A stretch of DNA of 36,014 nucleotides from an uncultured Bacteroidales bacterium (GTDB lineage: Bacteria; Bacteroidota; Bacteroidia; Bacteroidales; UBA932). Shown here one piece after another: positions 9,701-18,300 of the stretch; the first letter of the stretch is position 1; every line of letters starts with the position of its first letter. Made by a program: the position numbers and the translations under genes. Location of the stretch: assembly GCA_944326305.1 (NCBI GenBank), contig CALVDL010000028.1, positions 1 to 36,014 of the forward strand. Direction: 5' to 3'. The notes under the pieces were generated by a model, which saw only the letters and a list, made by a program, of their open reading frames with translations, ran no database searches and was not told the origin of the DNA.

Positions 9701-10226
9701 TATGGTCTCTCTTGCCGGAAAGCGTAACTGTCTTCTCCACATACCCAAGGCAGGAAAATGTGAGCGACTGCTCATCCGGGCCTGTCCTGATTGAGAATTT
9801 CCCGTCGGTACCGGCCGAGACCCCATGTCCGGCCCGGGACGTCATTACAGCCACTCCGGGTATGGGCTGGCCTCCGGTATCGAGTACCGTACCGGTTATG
9901 ACGCGGTACCCTCCGTCTACGACATCGGGATACAGGACAATCTGCCTCCCGTTGATTTCATAACCTACGGAAACAGGTGAAAGCATAGTATCCAACGCCT
10001 CCATTAAAGGCATATTCTCGGCTGCCAAAGATACCTTTACTGAAAGATCAAGTCCGGCCGCATCATAAAGGAAAGTATATCTGCCGGCCGATTCTACAGC
10101 AGATATGGCCTCTCCGAGCGGGATATCCCTGAAAGTTACAGTTATCCTGCCGCTTTCAGGCTGTCCCCACACCAGCAAGCTGCCCATTGCAAGCAGCAAT
10201 GCTGAAACGAAAGATCGCAAGTACAT
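6726..10226 (-). CDS. SusC/RagA-family TonB-linked outer-membrane transporter with STN domain
   Basis: The 1166-residue protein has a signal peptide (cleavage near WGQ, residue 22). An STN domain (about 28-100, ITVTFRDIPLGEAISAVE) is followed by a carboxypeptidase-regulatory-like domain (about 108-190, ITGTVLDTGGQPIPGVAV) and a TonB-box-like segment VVVGYGTQKK. The plug domain follows (GRPGNGASINIRGVNSINGG; SISVVKDASSAAIYGARAS), then a long barrel ending in FMFGIDITF with the terminal Phe. SusC proteins import oligomers or cofactors across the outer membrane using TonB energy. An STN domain together with the upstream FecR and ECF sigma factor is the layout of a transporter that also signals ligand binding to gene expression. 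It lies 33 bases after fecR and is probably in one operon. Confidence 0.97.
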   Translation of the reverse strand: MYLRSFVSALLLAMGSLLVWGQPESGRITVTFRDIPLGEAISAVESAGRYTFLYDAAGLDLSVKVSLAAENMPLMEALDTMLSPVSVGYEINGRQIVLYPDVVDGGYRVITGTVLDTGGQPIPGVAVMTSRAGHGVSAGTDGKFSIRTGPDEQSLTFSCLGYVEKTVTLSGKRDHITVYLSEDAISLDATVVVGYGTQKKVNLTGAISVVESDELKDRISPTLSHMLQGTVPGLNISTSSGRPGNGASINIRGVNSINGGSPLVLVDGVEGDLDQVNPNDVESISVVKDASSAAIYGARASFGVVLVTTKSGEGSDGRPTVKYSGRFGWTEPTMSTDFETRGYYSVYLNDLFYKSYAGVNYSRYTEEDMYQLWIRRNDTVENPERPWVMIDQRNGRDTYVYYANTDWYHYLYRDNHPTMSHNISFSGGTKKVKYFLSGGYNREEGMLRTDTDVFRKINFRSRISFDVNDWINISNNTSFYHSSYEYPGVSGANSSFVYLPVHALASYPVRNPDGSSIYMTSFSNSGVMDGYTTIVDKGAHRNQDVQDNLSTTTELTLRPLKKLEIKGNFTYMFNSIRNWNRQANTAYSQYPGETETLNTGIFENKLTETSNTHQYMQTNVFATYEDTYAERHHLKVMAGFSWETKYLKDVVATGYNLLSDSLNDLNLVGQGEDGERRMEVSGGQNEYSIAGFFGRVNYDYDGKYLVEASGRYDGTSRFARSHRWGFFPSVSVGWRISEEKFFSPVKNWFNNLKIRYSFGQLGNQQVGYYDYVRTIGIGSQNYLFGGTRPTVATISAPVASDLSWEVAQHQNLGIDMAFLGNRLGVTGEFYIRDTKDMLTAGIALPAVYGASSPKMNSADLRTKGYELTVSWKDMFMLLGKPFSYNASVIFSDYISEITKFDNPERSFAKNYYEGMRWGEIWGYRIDGYFASDEEAASWPVDQTAVNDIINSSAGAEQGLRAGDLKFKDLDGDGSISTGKDTADDPGDREIIGNTEPRYNYGVNLGFRWCGIDFSIFFQGVGHRDWYPDAGSLLFWGPYARPYTTLIPKDFHSQIWTEENPDAYFPRPRGYVALQGTNRELTAVNDKYLQNAGYCRLKSLTVGYTLPQKWTGKAKIDEVRFYFSGENLVTWHKIHSDYIDPEMAVAGAGQRIYPWQKTFMFGIDITF

Positions 10227-10259
10227 CTGATTTTTGTTGAAATGGTTAGTAAAAAAGGG

Positions 10260-11252
10260 TCAATATATCTGCACGGAACCGTCCTCCAGGTATCTGTACC
10301 CGATATCAGGACAGGCTCTGCGGATAAGCGAGAGTATTACTTCAAGAGGCTCGTCAGTCACAGTGAATGACAGTTTTGCTCCGATGTCCGTATTTTCAGA
10401 GACGGAAATATCGACATCATACCACACCGACAGTTTCCTGCACACGTCCGCAATGTCATCATCGATGAAACGCAATCTGTCCTGTGCCCACAAAGACCGG
10501 TATTCCGTATCTTCCCGGCTTATCGATATGGTTCCGTCACTTGTTTTATAATATGCGGTCTCTCCCGATGTCAGAACTTTCTCCCCGTGTGCGGAATCCT
10601 GGAAATCATCGCCAGAGAGGTATCCGGGGATAAGCCTTACCGTTCCCTCGACCAGATTCACAACAACACCGTCAGATACTTCTTCAACACCGAAAGAAGT
10701 TCCCAGCACCTCTATCCCGAGACCTGAAACATTGATCCGGAATGGTCTGGAGCGGTCTCCGGCCACATCAAAAAAGGCCTCTCCGGCAAGGCCGACAGTT
10801 CTTGTCCTTCTGCCGAAATCCTCAAGGCAGTCTACGCGGGAACCGTCCCGGAGCCAGACTTCAGACCCGTCACTCAGCCGGACAAACGTCTTTCCTGCAA
10901 CACTGCTGAACAGCATGCCGGAACGACGGCTTTCTATGTTCAGGTCGTATATTACATACCAGGAAAGTCCGGCAACAATGATTGCCGCGACACAGGCAGC
11001 CACAGCCGAAAATATCCGGCTGCCTTTTCTCCTCCTGCCGTCTATAATCGGAGAGATCCTGTTCCATGCGGACTTTTCATCCGGCTCCTCAGAAGAAGAT
11101 ACCTTCATCCTTGCTACCGACCATACGCCGGCTGCCCTGAGGTAGAGTCTTTCATTGCCCGGATGACTTAACCATTCATTGAAAATTTTCTGTTCTTCTG
11201 AAGAAAGTTCACTCTCCCCTCCCCGGAGTGATTTGATAATAAGATCTGTCAT
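10260..11252 (-). CDS. FecR-family anti-sigma factor
   Basis: The 330-residue protein has an N-terminal cytoplasmic region (1-78) with EEQKIFNEWLSHPGNERLY, typical of Bacteroidota FecR. A single membrane segment spans about 79-98. The periplasmic FecR domain covers about 110-225 (RLSDGSEVWLRDGSRV, GLAGEAFFDVAGD, VLGTSFGV), followed by a C-terminal DUF4974/STN-like domain (about 255-330, LRFIDDDIADVCRKLSVWYD). By family, it holds the ECF sigma factor and releases it when the STN domain of the partner SusC signals ligand. It starts 88 bases after the sigma gene, with AAGAGG upstream of the ATG. That gap shows no separate promoter. Confidence 0.95.
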   Translation of the reverse strand: MTDLIIKSLRGGESELSSEEQKIFNEWLSHPGNERLYLRAAGVWSVARMKVSSSEEPDEKSAWNRISPIIDGRRRKGSRIFSAVAACVAAIIVAGLSWYVIYDLNIESRRSGMLFSSVAGKTFVRLSDGSEVWLRDGSRVDCLEDFGRRTRTVGLAGEAFFDVAGDRSRPFRINVSGLGIEVLGTSFGVEEVSDGVVVNLVEGTVRLIPGYLSGDDFQDSAHGEKVLTSGETAYYKTSDGTISISREDTEYRSLWAQDRLRFIDDDIADVCRKLSVWYDVDISVSENTDIGAKLSFTVTDEPLEVILSLIRRACPDIGYRYLEDGSVQIY

Positions 11253-11340
11253 GATTGCCTCTTGAATACCCGTCTATATACAAGACGCAATCCGTGGGGA
11301 CAACCCTTGATTTTTTTCAATTCGTTTGATTGAAATTTTC

Positions 11341-11928
11341 TCATAACGAGAAAAATATGAAAATGAAATACTTTTTCAATGCTACTCTGATGGCTTTGAG
11401 GGACTTCGTAATATGCCCTTCCACTGTCTTGACTGAAATACCCATGCTGGCGGCGATATCGGCATTCGTCATACCCTCGTTCCGGCTTTTCCTGAATATC
11501 TCCCGGCTCTTGGCAGGCAGTGCGGACACAGCTTCCCAGACTATCCTGGAAGCATCCTCCACACTCATCCCGTCCTGCTCGTAAAGGCATGAAAGAGGAT
11601 CAAGCTCCTCTATGCCTACTGTCACGCGGCTTCCGCGCAGACGTGAAATACAGCGGTTTCTCACAGACATCAGGGCATATCCCCTGAATGATGAAGATAT
11701 GTTTACCGATGACCTGTGCAGCCAAAGGTACATAAAGAAATCAAGTACGACCTCCTCCGCATCCTGCATGTCGGGAAGCCAGTAGAGAGCATAGCGGCAT
11801 AGATCGGAATACCATGACAAGAAAAATTTCCGGAAAACCCTATGGCTGCCCGTAGACCTGAATTCACCCCACAGGGGTTCATCTTTTGCAACAATATGAT
11901 CAGTATCAAAAGAATCCGATTTTACCAT
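11341..11928 (-). CDS. ECF RNA polymerase sigma-70 factor
   Basis: With the start chosen here the protein has 195 residues, normal for Bacteroidota ECF sigma factors. Region 2 is recognisable around YALYWLPDMQDAEEVVLDFF and FRGYALMSVRNRC. Region 4 is around LPAKSREIFRKSRNEGMTNA, followed by DIAASMGISVKTVEGHITKSLKAIR, a helix-turn-helix. An upstream in-frame ATG at 11991 would add 21 residues, but that segment contains a -33/-7 promoter (11952-11980), so the ATG at 11928, preceded by AGGTG, is preferred. It heads the operon with FecR, SusC and SusD and should direct transcription of its own operon when FecR is relieved. Confidence 0.93.
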   Translation of the reverse strand: MVKSDSFDTDHIVAKDEPLWGEFRSTGSHRVFRKFFLSWYSDLCRYALYWLPDMQDAEEVVLDFFMYLWLHRSSVNISSSFRGYALMSVRNRCISRLRGSRVTVGIEELDPLSCLYEQDGMSVEDASRIVWEAVSALPAKSREIFRKSRNEGMTNADIAASMGISVKTVEGHITKSLKAIRVALKKYFIFIFFSL

Positions 11929-11951
11929 CCGCACCTGTTTTATCGCGACTT

Positions 11952-11980
11952 CAAAATTATGGAATTTTACGGAAATGCAA
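11952..11980 (-). promoter_or_regulatory. Promoter of the ECF sigma/FecR/SusCD operon
   Basis: On the minus strand a TTG (11978-11980) is followed after 18 bases by TAATTTTG (11952-11959). This fits the Bacteroidota housekeeping pattern (TTTG/TTG, 17-23 bases, TAnnTTTG). The predicted start of transcription is about 11945, shortly before the ATG at 11928. It would give basal expression of the sigma factor. Confidence 0.55.
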
Positions 11981-11991
11981 CGAAAATTCAT

Positions 11992-12195
11992 GTTAAAATT
12001 ATTTTTAACGTCATTTCAGGATCCTTCGGCACATACAGTCCATCATAATCCGGAAGAAATTACAGGAAATATTTTCGTGTAAAAATACGTATTGTTCCGA
12101 AAATGAAATTTTTTGTACCTTTTAAGAAATGGAATTGAATCCCGATATGGAATATTTTTGCAGCCGGAAACCGAAAGACTCCAATACAACATTCC
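11992..12195. other. Divergent intergenic region, sigma operon / MFS exporter
   Basis: This AT-rich spacer separates two divergent units. On the plus strand TATTTTTG (12153-12160) matches the TAnnTTTG -7 form about 35 bases before the MFS start. A TTG at 12135-12137 is only 15 bases away, which is short for a -33 element. No repeat or operator-like palindrome was noticed. Confidence 0.4.
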
Positions 12196-13422
12196 ATGAA
12201 GCTGCGCAGACCCAATTCAAAAATATTCATGCTCCTGTTCCTCGGACTCCTCAGTGCGTTCGGGCCGTTCGTCATGGACATGTACCTGCCGACGCTTCCG
12301 GAAATGACCGGATATTTCGGCACATCCTCCTCCATGGTGCAGCTCGGCCTGACCACCAGCATGATAGGACTGGCCGTGGGGCAGCTGATCTTCGGACCGC
12401 TGAGCGACCGGTACGGAAGGAAAATGCCGCTTATCATAGCGATGACCCTTTTCCTTTTCGCCACGGCAGGCTGCATCTTCGCGAACAATATTTCCCAGTT
12501 TGTGGCTATGAGGCTGGTCCAGGGTATTGCCGGGTCCGGCGGGGTCGTCCTGTCAAGGTCGATAGCCTCCGACAAGTATTCGGCTATGGAACTTGCAATG
12601 ATGCTGGGTATTATAGGCTCCATCAACGGCATTGCTACAGTCGCAGCCCCTATCGCGGGCGGGCTCATGGCAGGCCTGGGAGGATGGAAGGGCATCTTCT
12701 GGTGCCTGATGGGCCTCGGTGCCGTGCTTCTTGCCGGCAGCATAAGGATGAAAGAATCCCTGTCCGGCTCGAAGATGAAGAAAAACGGGAAAGAAGCATT
12801 CCTGGGTGGGTTCAGGGATGTACTGCGGAACCGCAGGTTCGTCCTCTGTATAATGCAGTACGGGTTCACGATGGCGGTACTTTTCACGAATGTGGCTTCA
12901 GCGCCGTTCATCATGCAGGAGCATTACGGGATATCCCCGATGATGTTCTCCCTGGTGTTCGCCGTGAACGCCATAGCGATGGCCATCGCCACTGCCCTGG
13001 CCCCGAGATTCCGCAGCATGGAAAAAGCACTGCGCACGGGCAGCGACGGCATGCTGCTCATTTCCGTGGTACTGTGCGGAGCCCTGCTTCTCGGATGCGG
13101 ATTCTGGATATATGAGACGCTTCTCTTCCTGCTGCTTTCCATGGTCGGCATGTCATTCACGGCATCGAACGCCCTGGCGATGGAAAGCGGGCACGGCAAT
13201 GCCGGTATCGCCTCCGCCCTGCTCGGGACAGCGGGCTACGCCTTCGGCGGAATAGTGCCGCCTATAGTCGGGCTCGGGGACATGATAGTTTCCGCCGGTG
13301 TGCTGTTCATACTGTTTTCGGCCCTGTCCTGCGCCTGCACTCTGCTGACCGTCTCGAAGAAACGGCCGAAATCATTCAGGGACATATTCAACCGCCAGTA
13401 CCAGTATAGGGAATCCGCCTGA
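12196..13422 (+). CDS. Bcr/CflA-type MFS multidrug exporter
   Basis: The 408-residue protein has about 12 hydrophobic segments with the drug:H+ antiporter-1 pattern. The first segment carries FGPFVMDMYLPTLPEMT, the hallmark Asp-Met-Tyr-Leu-Pro of Bcr/CflA exporters. The loop motif FGPLSDRYGRKMPL (motif A, about residues 74-87) and RLVQGIAGSGGVVLSRSIA (motif B/C region) are also clear. The second half is more divergent but full length. These transporters export drugs, dipeptides or other small molecules from the cytoplasm. It stands alone on the plus strand, and the Fur-family gene behind it has its own promoter box. The substrate cannot be inferred. Confidence 0.93.
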   Translation: MKLRRPNSKIFMLLFLGLLSAFGPFVMDMYLPTLPEMTGYFGTSSSMVQLGLTTSMIGLAVGQLIFGPLSDRYGRKMPLIIAMTLFLFATAGCIFANNISQFVAMRLVQGIAGSGGVVLSRSIASDKYSAMELAMMLGIIGSINGIATVAAPIAGGLMAGLGGWKGIFWCLMGLGAVLLAGSIRMKESLSGSKMKKNGKEAFLGGFRDVLRNRRFVLCIMQYGFTMAVLFTNVASAPFIMQEHYGISPMMFSLVFAVNAIAMAIATALAPRFRSMEKALRTGSDGMLLISVVLCGALLLGCGFWIYETLLFLLLSMVGMSFTASNALAMESGHGNAGIASALLGTAGYAFGGIVPPIVGLGDMIVSAGVLFILFSALSCACTLLTVSKKRPKSFRDIFNRQYQYRESA

Positions 13423-13429
13423 AAGTTAT

Positions 13430-13437
13430 TATCTTTG
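13430..13437 (+). promoter_or_regulatory. -7 box for the Fur-family regulator gene
   Basis: TATCTTTG, a match to TAnnTTTG, lies 8 bases after the MFS stop and 37 bases before the regulator ATG. No good -33 element is visible. It indicates that the regulator (and perhaps the efflux genes behind it) can be transcribed independently of the exporter. Confidence 0.55.
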
Positions 13438-13473
13438 CCATGTTCAAGCCGGAGAGGACGGAGATGATGCGCC

Positions 13474-13944
13474 ATGCCGCTCCCCCTTCAAAGCCACAAC
13501 CCGCAGAAAATGGTAGACAGCCCTGGACAAATAAGACGCCTTGAGAAAAAAAACGTGAAGCCTACGGCAATACGGCTGCTGGTCGTGGACGCCATCGCAT
13601 CCGCGCACAGGGCCGTTTCGCTTTCCGACCTGGAGGTCATCCTCGACACGGTAGACAAATCCAGCATATTCAGGACACTGGAACTGTTCGTCAAGCACCA
13701 TGTCGTACACGCGATTGACGACGGCAGCGGCTCGGTAAAATATGAAATCTGCGAGGGTGAAGAAGAGTGCACATTGGACGACATGCACATCCATTTCTAC
13801 TGTACGGTCTGCCACAGGACCTTCTGTTTCAAGACAATCCACATCCCTTCCGTAGAAATTCCCGAAGGCTTTTCCGTAGAATCCGCCAACTATATGCTGA
13901 AAGGTGTCTGCAAGGACTGCGCAGCAAAGCCGCACTGCATCTGA
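13474..13944 (+). CDS. Fur-family metal-responsive repressor
   Basis: The 156-residue protein has an N-terminal winged helix (about 25-95, TAIRLLVVDAIASAHRAVSL, then DKSSIFRTLELFVKHHVV). Its C-terminal metal-binding/dimerisation half contains HIHFYC110-TVC113, and later C146-KDC149 and C155. The two CxxC pairs fit the structural zinc site of Fur/Zur/PerR-type proteins, and the His pair 106/108 fits a regulatory metal site. The start at 13474 has GGAG ten bases upstream; an ATG at 13510 is an alternative that removes 12 residues without touching the domain. Its place directly before a metal-efflux RND operon suggests it senses the exported metal or controls those genes (inference). Confidence 0.9.
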   Translation: MPLPLQSHNPQKMVDSPGQIRRLEKKNVKPTAIRLLVVDAIASAHRAVSLSDLEVILDTVDKSSIFRTLELFVKHHVVHAIDDGSGSVKYEICEGEEECTLDDMHIHFYCTVCHRTFCFKTIHIPSVEIPEGFSVESANYMLKGVCKDCAAKPHCI

Positions 13945-13994
13945 ATACAGCCCTCCCGGACCGAAAATGCAACCCGGTTGCGAAACCTTCTGGA

Positions 13995-14002
13995 TACCTT
14001 TG
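13995..14002 (+). promoter_or_regulatory. Possible -7 box ahead of the efflux operon
   Basis: TACCTTTG matches TAnnTTTG. The closest TTG (13978-13980) is only 14 bases upstream, shorter than usual. A terminator-like hairpin follows at once (14004-14036), so transcription from here would have to pass it. The call is weak. Confidence 0.3.
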
Positions 14003-14003
14003 C

Positions 14004-14036
14004 TCCCGTCGAAACAGGCCCTGACGGGATTTTTTT
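14004..14036 (+). terminator. Rho-independent terminator or attenuator after the Fur-family gene
   Basis: TCCCGTC (14004-14010) pairs with GACGGGA (14023-14029) across a 12-base loop and is followed by seven T residues. It lies 60 bases after the regulator stop and about 100 bases before the efflux adaptor gene. It either ends the regulator transcript or limits read-through into the efflux genes. Confidence 0.7.
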
Positions 14037-14133
14037 GCAATGCATTATCCATCAAGCAGATGGGCAAAAGCACCAGAGAGGCCGCGACCGGAGGAAACGA
14101 AATCCGCCACGTTAGCTTATAAACAGACACAAT

Positions 14134-15342
14134 ATGAATAAACGAATCATCATTCCAGGAATATCCGTGATATTCCTTCTGTGGGCCTGCGGGCCGGGCC
14201 ACGACCACGCCGCACATGACCATGAAACAGAGGCCGGGCACAGCCACGAGGCCGAACTCGCCGGACATGAAGCCGCGCTGCATGCAGGACATGACCACGG
14301 TGAAGAAAATGCAGGACACTCGGATGAGATAGTCATATCGCCGGAAAAGGCCGAAGCAATAGGAATAGCGACAGAAACGGTTTCTCCCGGGAAATTCCGC
14401 GAGATAATCCGCACCAGCGGGGAAATCCTCCCGGCAGCAGGAGATGAGGCCACCATTGTTGCAACGACAGACGGCACAGTCTCGTTTGCGGAAAACTATA
14501 CGGAAGGGGCCGCTGTCGGGGACGGCCAGGAGATTTTCGCAATCGTCTCCAGCAACCTCCAGGACGGCAACCGCATCGAAAAGGCCCGGATAGCATACCT
14601 TGCCGCCAAAGACGAATACGACAGGGCGTCCAGGCTCACGGGGAGCCGGATTGTCTCACAGAAGGAATTCGCCGTGATAAAGGAGAACTACGAAAATGCA
14701 AAACTTGCATACGAGGCCCTGAAACCGAGCAAAAGCGGCAACGGGGTAGCGGTCACATCCCCGTTCAAAGGATATATCAAAAGCCTGGCTGTCAAGCAGG
14801 GCGACTACGTGACCACCGGTACGCCCCTCGCCACGGTCTCCCAGAACAGCCATCTGGTCCTCGAAGCCGACCTCTCACAGAAAGACTACGGCCGGCGTCA
14901 CAGCATTACCGGGGCAAATTTCACCACAGCATATTCCGGCCGCACCTACAGCACCTCGGAGCTCGGCGGAAGGCTCCTGTCCATAGGCAGGAGCCAGAAT
15001 GAAGGACAATATTACATGCCCGTATCCTTCAGCATCAAGAACGCCTCCGACCTCATACCGGGCGCATTCGCGGAAATATGGCTGCTGTGCGGGGAAAAAG
15101 ACAATGTGATAACGGTCCCCGTATCTGCCCTCACCGAGGAACAGGGCCTGTATTTCGTCTACCTGAAGCTTGACGGGCAGTGCTACAGGAAGCAGGAGGT
15201 AACCCCAGGGGCAAGCGACGGGCAGAGGACTGAAATACTCAAAGGCCTCGCCACCGGGGACAATGTAGTAGTAAAGGGTGCATACAATGTGAAGCTTGCC
15301 TCTGCAAGCAACGCCATCCCGGCCCACACCCACAACCATTGA
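14134..15342 (+). CDS. Periplasmic adaptor (HlyD/CusB/CzcB family) of a metal RND efflux system
   Basis: The 402-residue lipoprotein (signal ending LLWAC, Cys19) carries a His-rich, acidic stretch at about residues 22-66 (many HDH and GHSH groups) and a C-terminal HTHNH, both likely to bind metal. The core is that of a membrane fusion protein. A barrel-sandwich hybrid half-motif (SGEILPAAGDEATIVATTDG) is followed by an alpha-hairpin (about 150-195, ARIAYLAAKDEYDRASRL), the second lipoyl half (TSPFKGYIKSLAVKQGDYV) and a beta-barrel/membrane-proximal end (GAFAEIWLL, LKGLATGDNVVVKGAYNVK). It joins the inner-membrane pump to the outer-membrane channel encoded next. The pump gene begins 53 bases later. 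Confidence 0.94.
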   Translation: MNKRIIIPGISVIFLLWACGPGHDHAAHDHETEAGHSHEAELAGHEAALHAGHDHGEENAGHSDEIVISPEKAEAIGIATETVSPGKFREIIRTSGEILPAAGDEATIVATTDGTVSFAENYTEGAAVGDGQEIFAIVSSNLQDGNRIEKARIAYLAAKDEYDRASRLTGSRIVSQKEFAVIKENYENAKLAYEALKPSKSGNGVAVTSPFKGYIKSLAVKQGDYVTTGTPLATVSQNSHLVLEADLSQKDYGRRHSITGANFTTAYSGRTYSTSELGGRLLSIGRSQNEGQYYMPVSFSIKNASDLIPGAFAEIWLLCGEKDNVITVPVSALTEEQGLYFVYLKLDGQCYRKQEVTPGASDGQRTEILKGLATGDNVVVKGAYNVKLASASNAIPAHTHNH

Positions 15343-15395
15343 CCCGGCCTGCAGGATCAGGAAAATATAATATTGGCCAAAACACGACTTGAACA

Positions 15396-18300
15396 ATGCT
15401 CAACAGAATCATAAAATTCTCCCTTGAAAACAGGCTTTTCATCCTGGTCGCAGCCATCCTCCTGATGGTGGGCGGGATATGGACGATGAACCGCACTGAA
15501 GTGGATGTGTTCCCGGACCTGAACGCACCGACAGTCGTCATAATGACAGAGGCCGGAGGAATGGCCGCAGAGGAAGTCGAACAGCTCGTGACCTTCCCGA
15601 TCGAAACGGCCGTGAACGGGGCCACCGGGGTGAGGAGGGTGCGCTCGTCATCCACCACGGGATTTTCCGTAGTATGGGTCGAGTTTGACTGGGGTACGGA
15701 TATTTACCTCGCAAGGCAGATCGTCTCGGAGAAACTGACCGTTGTCGGGGAGGAGCTCCCGGAAAATGTCGGCAATCCGACACTCGGCCCCCAGTCATCC
15801 ATCCTCGGCGAGCTGCTTATCATCGGCCTGACATCCGACACGACATCGATGCTCGACCTCAGGACACTGGCTGACTGGACCATAAGGCCGCGACTGCTCT
15901 CCACCGGAGGGGTGGCGCAGGTGGCCGTGCTCGGGGGAGACATCAAGGAATACCAGGTGCTCATACATCCGGCCAAGATGAAATACTACGGGGTCACGCT
16001 CGCTGAAATCATGGAAGTGACCGCGGAAATGAACCAGAACACCAACGGCGGGGTAATCTACGAGTACGGCAACGAGTACATCGTCCGCGGAGTAGTCTCC
16101 ACTGAGGACGTCCGGCAGATGTCCCGCGCTGTGATAAAAGTCTCCGGAGGGGCGCCCGTGACGCTCGGGGACGTGGCTGACGTACAGGTAGGCGCACAGC
16201 AGCCTAAGCTCGGCCTCGCATCCGAGAAAGGCAGGCCGGCAGTGCTGATCACCGTGACAAAACAGCCGGACACCGGCACTATAGAACTCACCGCAAAGAT
16301 AGAAGAGGCCCTGAAGGACCTGCAGAAGAACCTGCCTTCCGATGTGCACATCTCCACGGACACGTTCAGGCAGTCCCGCTTCATCGAAAGCTCCATAAAC
16401 AATGTGAAATCATCGCTTTACGAAGGGGCAATATTCGTGGTGATAGTGCTTTTCCTTTTCCTTGCGAATGTCAGGACCACCATCATATCCCTTATCACGC
16501 TGCCTCTCTCGATGCTTATCTCCATCCTGGTCCTCAACTGGCTCGGGATGACCATCAACACCATGAGCCTCGGAGGTCTGGCCATAGCCATCGGCTCCCT
16601 CGTGGACGACGCGATAGTGGATGTGGAAAACGTGTGGAAGCACCTCAGGGCCAACAGGCAGCTGCCTCCGCAGCAGCGGCTGCCAGTGCTTAAAGTCGTG
16701 TTCGAAGCCTCGAAAGAGGTCAGGATGCCTATCCTCAATTCCACCCTTATAATAGTAGTGAGCTTCGTTCCCCTTTTCTTCCTCTCCGGGATGGAAGGCA
16801 GGATGCTCGTGCCGCTCGGGGTGGCGTTCATCACAGCGCTGTTCGCATCCACGGTCGTGGCGCTGACACTCACACCGGTGCTGTGCAGCTATCTGCTTGA
16901 CTACAACGTAAAAGGCGACGGTATCCCTAAGGAGGCGTTCCTTGCCGTATGGCTCAAGAAATATTACAGGAAAGCCCTGGAATGGGTCATGAGGCACAAG
17001 AAGAGCGTGGTCGGTGCGACCCTGGCGCTGTTCGCCGTTGCGCTCGGACTGTTCTTCACCCTCGGGCACAGCTTCCTGCCGGCATTCAACGAAGGGTCGT
17101 TCACGATAAACGTGAGCTCCCTGCCGGGAATCTCATTGGAGGAATCCGACAGGATCGGACGGCAGGCCGAAGAAATATTGTTGTCAATACCTGAAATCCA
17201 GACAGTGGCGAGAAAGACAGGAAGGGCAGAGCTGGACGAGCACGCGCTCGGGGTGAACGTTTCCGAAATCGAAGCTCCGTTTGAACTGAAGGACAGGACG
17301 CATGCCGAACTGCTGGACGACGTGAGGCACAGGCTTTCCGCAATCTCCGGGGCGAACATAGAAATAGGGCAGCCGATCAGCCACCGCATTGACGCTATGC
17401 TCAGCGGCACACAGGCAAGCATAGCCATAAAGCTGTTCGGGGATGACCTGAACCGCATGTTCATGACTGGCAACCAGATAAAGGACCTGATATCCGGAGT
17501 GGAGGGTATCGCCGACCTGAATGTGGAGCAGCAGATCGAAAGGCCGGAGATCAAGATTGTACCCAAAAGGGAGATGCTCGCCAAATACGGGATTTCCCTG
17601 CCGGCATTCAACGAGTTCGTGACCGTCCACATGGCCGGGAAGACCGTGTCTCAGGTGTATGAACAGGGCAAGTCCTTCAACCTGGTGGTCCGCGCAGATG
17701 AAGCGGACAGAGGCTCCATTGAAGGCATCCGGAACCTGATGATCGACGATGCGCAGGGAAACAAGCTGCCTCTCTATTATGTGGCCGACATCGAATCGTC
17801 CACAGGTCCGAACACCATCAACAGGGAAAACGTAAAACGCAAGATAGTGATCTCGGCCAACACCAGCGGCAGGGACCTGCGCGGGGTGGTCAACGACATA
17901 CAGGAGATAGTGGACAAGAACATCGAACTCCCTGAAGGATACCATATCGAATACGGGGGACAGTTCGAGAGCGAACAGGCGGCAAGCCGCATACTGCTGC
18001 TGGCTTCCATGATGAGCATAGTGGTGATATTCCTGCTCCTGTATATGCAGTTCAAGAGTGCGGCGCAGAGCGGGGTCATACTGCTCAACCTGCCTCTGGC
18101 GCTGATAGGCGGGGTATTCGCCCTGCTTCTCACCACCGGGGAGTTGAGCATACCTGCCATCATAGGGTTCATCTCTCTTTTCGGCATAGCCACCAGGAAC
18201 GGCATGCTGCTCATCAGCCACTACAACCTTCTGCGCGAGCAGGGCTTCAGCCTATACGACAGCATCATACACGGTTCCCTCGACAGGCTCAACCCTATCC

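Noticed and set aside
12129..13115. A 328-residue plus-strand frame overlapping the MFS exporter
   Set aside because: It is an out-of-frame shadow without membrane segments; the exporter frame has clear family motifs.
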